NCBI GenBank assembly: GCA_036346355.1
Contig: CM070580.1
Location: 24,853,374-24,917,373, forward strand
Origin: Rhipidocladum racemiflorum
Taxonomy: Eukaryota > Streptophyta > Magnoliopsida > Poales > Poaceae
DNA: 64,000 nucleotides
Reading direction: 5' to 3'
The notes below the pieces were generated by a model that was given only the letters and a program-made list of their open reading frames with translations, did no database searches and was not told the DNA's origin. Positions 57,447 to 64,000 of this stretch are shown here, piece after piece (positions within the stretch are counted from its first letter, which is position 1; each line of letters starts with the position of its first letter). The translations under genes and the position numbers were made by a program.

Positions 57447-57684
57447 TGTTGTAAAACGTAGTCATTCACCCACATTAATCAATAGTACGTCAACGAAAAC
57501 ACATGAACAAGAACATGGATCACACAAAAGTAGGGGGCAAAAATACTATCTCTTTATTAGATTGATTCTCTCTGTACAAGGGGTGCCCAATATATAGCAA
57601 ACCAACAGAAGATATGTTCGAATTCGCCTACCAAATAATAAAGTCGTTATAAATTTAAACTGAGATTCTATCTATATCATAACA
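57447..57684 (-). mobile_element. Copia solo LTR (238 bp)
   Basis: TGTTGTAAAACGTAG at the left and ATCTATATCATAACA at the right, with ATAATG and ATATTG outside (five of six bases alike, an imperfect duplication). The same family as 51911-52150. No internal sequence. Confidence 0.75.
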
Positions 57685-57689
57685 ATATT

Positions 57690-58561
57690 GTTGCCTCTTT
57701 ATTCTCCAAAGAAAGAGAGGGTGTGTCACTTTTACAGGAGCGGGAGAATCAGGTCAATGTGTGAGGGGAAAATAATGTCACGGTGGTTACTCGCGACTTC
57801 TTTCTGCATGCAGCCGCTATCTTCTCTTCATCTGCTTTCTGGTTCTGAAAATCCCCTATCCAATATGCACGCACGTATCCAACATGTACCCATGGCAGCC
57901 CGCTAGGTCCATGACATCGACAAGCTAGTGATCGATCCAGCCTATCATTTTGTCTTGCACTTGAGAAGGCCTATATGGCAGCTAGCCGCTCACCCTTTTA
58001 CTTGTGACCTCGTGCTATTTGTGTCAAGCTCTTTTAGGGTCATCACTTATCACGTCTAGAGGTAAGCAGGGTTTTCAATCTCAACCGTTGATTGAGATGT
58101 CAGTTTTGGCCGAATAGGCAGCTCATTAAGTTAAACACCGAAGATAGTAAAGTATATATTAAATGGGCATATATCATTCCGTACCAAAAATGACAAAATT
58201 GTTTAAATAGTTTTAGTTCTAAAAAAATATTTATAGTTTCAGCATTGTGAACACTTGGATTTTTCACAATCAGTTGAACTAGTTTGAAAGCAATATATAC
58301 TTGAACCATGTTTTTATTGAATTTGAAATATGTATTCCAACTAATTCAAAATTTTAAATGGTTGTTGTTTTGAAATAACAATTGAATTAAAACTTCATAA
58401 CAGGTTGGAATATCGTATTTGAATTATGAATAATCAGAGATTAAGGAAATATAAAACTAACTATCAAATTTCAAACCTTTTTAAAGTTCCAGCATAATAT
58501 ATCTATATTAAATTTAATTTGAAATATATTTCCTTCCATATAAAATAATTTGAGATGTATT
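57690..58561. other. Intergenic, no gene supported
   Basis: AT-rich with many AATTTGAAATA words. A 72-codon frame at 57688-57906 has no domain. Confidence 0.4.
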
Positions 58562-58852
58562 AGAGCATCTCCAAGAGAGGCCTTAAATATGGTCCTAATT
58601 TGAATTATAGGGTTTTTGGGAAAAAGATTAACTCCAGCAAAGGCCCTAAATTATTAAAATTTAGCAAATTGTTTTAGGGCCCCTAGGAGAGTAGCTATAT
58701 TTAGCAACTCTGTGATTGAGCCCTATCTTCATTGGGTTTTAGGGCCTAATTACTGGAGTGAATATTTCGTTGGAGCCCTAAATCTATTTAGTTGAGGTCC
58801 TAAATTAAAATTTAAGGCTCATTTTTAGGGCTCTCTCTTGAAGATGCTCTTA
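58562..58852. mobile_element. MITE with GAGCATCTCCAAGAGA-type ends (about 290 bp)
   Basis: The ends GAGCATCTCCAAGAGAGGCC and, inverted, AAGAGCATCTTCAAGAGAGAGCC, with TTA- or TA-like flanks. The body repeats TTTAGGGC / GCCCTAAA words. Target size is not clear, so the superfamily is open. Confidence 0.7.
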
Positions 58853-59715
58853 TCTTGTTTCAATGTGTATCCCGTAAACGAATCTTCATGTCTAATTTAA
58901 TCTTCAGTAGTGTTAATGCAAATTTCTGAAAGGAATGTGACTCAAGTACTGCTCCCTTTCCTTTCATACCATGATATATTCTTTCCCTTTGACTCTATCC
59001 ATTTTTTTTTATTTTTTGGTTTGAAGATTTGACTCTATCCAGTTAATGTAAAGCAATGATGTGCAAAGCCAACATTAACATTTAGAAGGTTAAATTGAAC
59101 TCTTACCCCTACATGGTAATAGATCTTACAGCCATTGGATCAAATTAAGGAATTCAACTGCTGCCATAAAAGGTGTTGTACCGTAAAAAAATTCCATTTT
59201 GTCATCTAATTAAGATTTGCTGCCCTCGAACAGATGAAAATTGCCATCCTGGAACATCAGCTGCTGCGTGCAAACATAAAGATTCCATTTTGATGCACGC
59301 ACGAATTCCAAAACTCAAAATCTTTCCATGTAGCAACGACTACGTGCACCAAAGGGCAAAGGCAACGAATCCATGGATTCCATGCATGCTAGCTGCCCCC
59401 AAACTAATAAGATGATCTCTGCAAAGCCCCTCACGTGAACTCGATCTAATCGACCGGCAACTCTTGCCCTCACATGCACACCTCCGATCCCCTCCTCGAT
59501 CGATCTCGTGACAATAATACTCTGCACGATCCGCTCCCTTGCTTCCCACAGCAAAATCGCTACTGTAGCTTGCTTGCTTGCATCCGTAGAGGATTAATCG
59601 TATCGTATCTAGCTAGCGTCGTGATCGATCGATCGATCGATGGTAGTATAAACTACAAAGGAAACGTAGGAAATTAAGGTGCCTTAATTTGCTTCCCCTG
59701 TCCTTCTCTTTGCCC
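58853..59715 (+). promoter_or_regulatory. Upstream region of the TBL gene
   Basis: No gene within. GATCGATCGATCGATCG at 59625-59640 and CT-rich stretches shortly before the ATG are typical of grass leaders. No TATA box can be picked out firmly. Confidence 0.4.
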
Positions 59716-61583
59716 ATGATGATGCTCTTCTGGAGGAGCTCCGTTCTCGCCGTTGCTTTCTCTACCTCCGTCGTCCTCCTGCTCCTCCACGCCTTCTCGC
59801 TGCGCGCCTCGGCGCTCGCCGTCGGGCTAGCACGGCACCACCGGCGCGACGTCCGGCCCGGACCGCAGGGCTGCGACGTTTTTAGCGGCAGCTGGGTCCG
59901 CGATGACGGCCCATCAGCGGCGGGGTACACCGGGTTCAACTGCCCGGTCATCGACCCGGAGTTCAACTGCCAGCTCTACGGCCGGCCGGACTCCGAGTAC
60001 CTCCTTTACCGGTGGAAGCCGGCCGGCTGCCAGCTTCCGAGGTACGTGTGTGAGCGCAAACCGTTCCATGACTCATGGCGACACGGGTGCATGGCTGCAT
60101 GCTGCAAGTAAATTCATGTATGTACGACGGACTTGCTGAATTATTATCTAGGTTTGACGGTGCGGACTTCTTGATGCGGATGAAGGGGAAGATGGTGATG
60201 TTCGTGGGGGACTCGCTGGGCCGGAACCAGTGGGAGTCGCTCATCTGCCTGCTGCACGCCGCCGCGCCGCAGTCGCCGGCGCAGCTCGTCTCCGTCGACC
60301 CTCTCTACACATACAGGTTCCTGGTATGCACTTCATGCCCGTACAGGGCGTTCGCATAGCTATACATATACAGCTTTATTTGATTTCCGGTCGTGGAATT
60401 TTGGGCCAGATTCGCTACTCCAATCACTCTTATTGGTTTGTTCTTGATGCGTATGATATGTGCGAACAGGAGTACGAACTGGTGGTGTCGTTCTACCGCG
60501 CGCCGTACCTGGTGGACATCGACGTGATGCAGGGGAAACGGGTCCTGAGGCTCGACGACATCTCCGAAAACGCCGAGGAGTGGCGCGGCGCCGACGTGCT
60601 CTCCTTCAACTCCGGCCACTGGTGGACGCACACCGGCGCGCTCCAGGGGTACGTACGTGTGCGTGCGTGCGTGCGTGCGTAGCAGCGCACGACGTTTCCC
60701 TCTTTGATTTAGTTTCGTTTACAGAATGTCGCGCGCGCGCGCGTTATGTGCTACTTACGGCGTACGTACGTGTGCGCAGGTGGGATTACATGGGGGAGGA
60801 CGGGCAATACTACGAGGACATGGACAGGATGGCGGCGTTCCAGCGCGGGATGACCACCTGGGCCAACTGGGTGGACGTCAACATCGATCCAGACAAGACT
60901 CGTGTCTTCTTCCAATCCATGTCTCCCACTCACTACAGGTATAAAATCTGCACACCCAACTTAATTCACCCGTGACCCTCTCTCTCCATCCATGCCACCG
61001 TGACTCCATCACTCCATCCATATTACCTCTCTCTATACATATAACGTATACATATTATTCTGGCTTTTAAATTTTATTCTTAAATACATATCATTTTACA
61101 ATTTTAAGATAATTTTTAGCAATTTTCTTTTATATATCTCTACCTTTTATCATTCCCAATGTTATTAGCATGTGCACGCACGTGTTGTCAAGGGCGTCTC
61201 TAACAGCGCGACTTTTGTTTGTTGGTCCTGCTTTTGATTCGGCCGTGGGCTCGATCAGTTCCAAGGAGTGGCCCAGCCCAGTATCGAAGAACTGCTACGG
61301 CGAGACGGCCCCAGCGACCGGGCTCAACTCGACGGCCGAACGGACGGGGCAGGACCAGGTGATACAGGGCGTGCTGCGGGGCATGAAGAGCCCGGTCCGC
61401 TTCCTCGACATCACGGCGCTGTCGGCGCTGCGCAAGGACGCGCACCCGTCGGTTTACAGCGGCGACTTCTCGCCGGCGCAGCGCGCCAACCCCGCCGGCT
61501 CGGTCGACTGCAGCCACTGGTGCCTCCCCGGCCTCCCGGACACATGGAACCAGCTTTTCTACACCATGCTCTTCTACGAATAG
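59716..61583 (+). CDS. Trichome birefringence-like (TBL, PMR5/DUF231) wall O-acetyltransferase
   Basis: Family members acetylate cell-wall polysaccharides (mostly xylan, also mannan, xyloglucan or pectin) in the Golgi. Five exons, all GT-AG: 59716-60041, 60152-60323, 60470-60648, 60780-60938, 61259-61583 (1161 nt, 386 residues). Residues 1-35 form an N-terminal signal anchor (hydrophobic VLAVAFSTSVVLLLLHAF). The TBL domain starts near residue 55 (CDVFSGSWVRDD) with FNCPVIDPEFNCQLYGRPD. The esterase-like GDS is at 128-130 (MFVGDSLGRNQWESL) and the DxxH at 362-365 (VDCSHWCLPGLPDTWN); these hold the catalytic Ser and the Asp/His pair. Total length is usual for short TBL proteins. Three ATGs stand in a row at 59716-59724; the first is taken. 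Substrate and subgroup cannot be told. Introns 2 and 3 contain GC alternations but clean splice sites. Confidence 0.95.
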
Positions 61584-62745
61584 CACCAGGACGTCTGGTA
61601 CATTTGACTAGCTGCCGCCGATTGCAATGTCACTTTTTTTTCTTTTTTCTTTTGCTTCAGTTTGTGTAACAGTCTTTAGTGTGGCGTGATGACCATAGGC
61701 ATTCATTCACCTTGCAATGCCAAATGGTAGAGCGCGCGTTTGTACTAGCTGCCAGTATTTGTCGCTAATGGGTGGATTAATCTGTGATAAATGTGGCTCT
61801 GGTACATAGCTAGCTCACTCTTAACATACACCAGCACTTCTTCCTTGCCATTTTAGTCTAAAAAACAATTGATTCAGTTGAAGTGTTTTGGGAGTTAAAA
61901 TGGTCATGTACTAATCCCTCCGTTCTCAAGTGCATGTTATTTTAGAATTCACGAAGTCAAAATTTTAAAACTCTGACCATTAAAAACACAAAAGCACTTA
62001 GATTTGTTAATGGAAATGATATTGCTCACTCTATTTCACTATATTTGTTCATAGTTTTGCACTATATTTGTTCATAGTTGCGGGGTATATATCCGTTTCG
62101 ATATATTTATTAACTGAGTGAATCTAGAGTGTAGTTATTACAAATCCTCTCTCAACCCCTACTTAAATATTTTGAAAGATATTATGTGGCTATCATATGT
62201 CATTTAATAGGGCAATGCATGTTTATTTCTCATTAAATATTTTGAAAGATGTTATGTGGCTATCATATGTCATTTAATAGGGCAATGCATGTTTATTTAG
62301 TGTTTTTTCGGTCCTTGCGCATGGTGGGTTGTGTACGAATATATGGAAACAAAAGTAGTAGGTTTTTCATAAAAGGTACTTTCGTACCATTGTATTTTCA
62401 GTATTTGTTAGTGTATAACTAGAAAATACACTAATCAAATGTACCTATTAATTGGAGACAATATGGATGTCCACGGCGGTCGGCGGGCAAATGAGAATGG
62501 AGGAAGCACGTGCGCTACAGCAGCTAGTGTAGCAAAATCAACGTGTATGTGTACCGTACCATTTGCGCTGTATCGATTGATCTCATCCTTTCATTTTGGG
62601 ATTGGACGGCTGAGATTTGCTTGAAGGCAATGCATTGTTGCCCTCTGCCTTGCATTAAGGCAGAGCTTCCTTTTGTCACTCTAGCTCTCACTGTACGACC
62701 GAACCATTGGGTATTGGTAACCATCGAGCGAGTTGACCTATTTGC
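61584..62745. other. 3' UTR of TBL and intergenic sequence
   Basis: Likely UTR to roughly 61800. A Stowaway-like end (CTCCGTTCTCAAGTGCATG) lies at 61919 without a clear partner. A 22-bp doubling of CACTATATTTGTTCATAGTT occurs at 62038-62080. No gene supported; the frame at 62524-62772 has no domain. Confidence 0.4.
62163..62301. repeat. Near-perfect 70-bp tandem duplication
   Basis: TTAAATATTTTGAAAGAT through GGGCAATGCATGTTTATTT occurs twice back to back, differing by one base inside (ATATTATG versus ATGTTATG). Recent, given the identity. Confidence 0.95.
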
Positions 62746-63030
62746 AGGGTTGGAGAAATCGTCTATTATCATACGATAATCGTGATTATCGGCCTTACCG
62801 CCGGGGCATGGTATTCAAAATTGAGAGAAAATTTGGTAAATTTGAAATTTAAATTCAAACATTTTGTGAAATTTGTAAAAATTTATCTAAAATATCCCTA
62901 AAATTAGTATTAATAATATTTTGACATATGGGATGAAATTTATTTGAAAATACGAAATTTTTGAGACGTTTTTGAGCCAAAACTTAATGTACGAAAAAGG
63001 AAAAAAAAATATTGGTAAAAACAGTGAAGC
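62746..63030. repeat. Truncated hAT element, relative of 42652-43823
   Basis: Begins CAGGGTTGGAGAAATCG and shares AAATTCAAACATTTTGTGAAATTTG-type, TTAGTATTAATAATATTTTGA and TTTTTGAGACGTTTTTGA-like blocks with the intact copy. No right end is found. Confidence 0.5.
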
Positions 63031-63263
63031 TGGCGCTATGGGTTACAAGGCCCATTAGCCCGATCTGGCCTAGCAAAGAACCCTAGCCGTTTTAAGCTGG
63101 ATACCTTGGTTCCGAATGTAGCAGCTTGTTTGGACCATTTAGCCTACGTACAGATAAACGACTAAGTACGTGCAACTGCTATTGCAATTTTGAGGCTACA
63201 AGGTTGTTGATGAATTGGTAGTACAACTGGTATTTAATTATGATCAGCTTGTGGGCTCAAATT

Positions 63264-64000
63264 TGTCGGACCCCAGAATAACACCTCCGAAATTCTCTGT
63301 GTATTCTGTACTAGTCCAGGAAATACTAGTACACACAGTAGAAATGAAACCATAGCATATCCAGCGTTCTTTATTAATAATAAATATTCAAGGTTACAAA
63401 TGAAATGGCGCGCAGGCCAACGAATAAATAAACGAATAAATAAAAACAGCGGAAAAGAAGATTAATAAATATAGCCCAATTAATTTGCCACAGGCAATCG
63501 ACTGGGGACACGGCCTAGTCCAACTGGTCCTCACCATCGTGATACTCCTCCTCTGAAGTGGTAAATTAAGCAAGGGTGAGTACTAGCGTACTCAGCAAAC
63601 CACACTGGAAATGCAATATAAATGTACGGGTAATCAAAGGATGGCAATATGATTTGTTTAAGCATAAAGCAATAGTTTAATAATCATTCAAAACAATTTT
63701 AAATGGCATAGTTTATAAAGAAACTCAAATCTATACATTTTTCCTTTATGACTCAGAAATCTCTCCTGGAATTGGCTAAGTTTTACCCATGATGGACTCC
63801 TTCCATCCAACATCATTTCTGAAAACCAAATTTTAATTTACTAAAGTCTAATCTGAGAATGGCTTGCTCGGCATGCCCATATCCGCGGGCGCGGCTAATC
63901 GATTAGTTTGACACTCTGCAGAGGTTGTACAACTTTACCCACAAGACATAATATTTCCCCTTATGTCAACACACTTCCTTTGGTCAGTGACAGAGAAAAT
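63264..64000 (-). mobile_element. Second copy of the 3.3-kb LTR family, cut by the right window edge
   Basis: Starts TGTCGGACCCCAGAA and aligns with the left end of the solo LTR at 6978: CTCTGTGTATTCTGTACTAGTCCA, then AAGGGTGAGTACTAGCGTACTC, then ACACTCTGCAGAGGTTGTAC. Same orientation. Whether it is solo or part of a full element cannot be seen. AAATT (63259-63263) should be one half of its target duplication. Confidence 0.7.

Noticed and set aside
60460..60975. 171-codon plus-strand frame and others over TBL exons 3 and 4
   Set aside because: Off-frame readings across exons and introns of the TBL gene; the spliced model keeps GDS, DxxH and the phase at every junction.

Overview
This window is nuclear plant DNA, almost certainly from a grass (Poaceae). 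It has two spliced genes with GC-rich first exons, long AT-rich intergenic stretches, and a dense nested layer of LTR retrotransposons, CACTA, hAT and Mutator-like elements and small TIR elements of kinds common in grasses. The genus cannot be fixed from the sequence alone.

Only two genes look intact. On the minus strand at 30061-33171 is a plastid omega-3 fatty acid desaturase (FAD7/FAD8 type) with eight exons, all GT-AG, 450 residues and all three histidine boxes. On the plus strand at 59716-61583 is a trichome birefringence-like (TBL/DUF231) wall polysaccharide O-acetyltransferase with five exons, 386 residues, and GDS and DxxH motifs. Between them, on the minus strand at 45574-48938, is an intron-containing pseudogene of a SAC7/SAC8-type phosphoinositide phosphatase. 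It has lost its first exon and the exons for the catalytic centre, and carries a stop codon.

The left third (1-24 kb) is mostly transposon. It starts with a minus-strand Ty3/gypsy element (LTR 5020-5731) containing a second LTR element's 5' end. Next come a 3.3-kb solo LTR (6978-10290) and a 4.3-kb CACTA element (10432-14758, TSD TCT) that itself holds an 887-bp hAT element (13130-14016, TSD GTGATCGG). A 3.6-kb non-autonomous gypsy element follows (17511-21114, TSD CATTC), with an antisense plant-mobile-domain reading frame, then a solo LTR of the same broad family (22898-23590, TSD GTGTT). None of these contains an intact polymerase.

The middle (24-45 kb) holds Tourist- and Stowaway-like MITEs, a 755-bp Mutator-type foldback (26986-27740), the desaturase gene, and a small LTR element (41485-44332, TSD GATCC) interrupted by a hAT element (42652-43823, TSD CTTGGAGC).

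The right part (45-64 kb) has the SAC pseudogene, a rearranged copia element with a tandemly duplicated RT region (51911-55307), more MITEs, a copia solo LTR, the TBL gene, and the start of a second copy of the 3.3-kb LTR family running off the right edge.

The two intact genes act in separate pathways (plastid lipid desaturation and cell-wall acetylation); nothing here links them. No RNA genes, CRISPR arrays or bacterial-type operons were seen. The least ordinary content is the gag-plus-antisense-PMD retroelement with no polymerase, the catalytic-exon deletion in the SAC copy, and several nested insertions whose boundaries can be read to the base from their target duplications.
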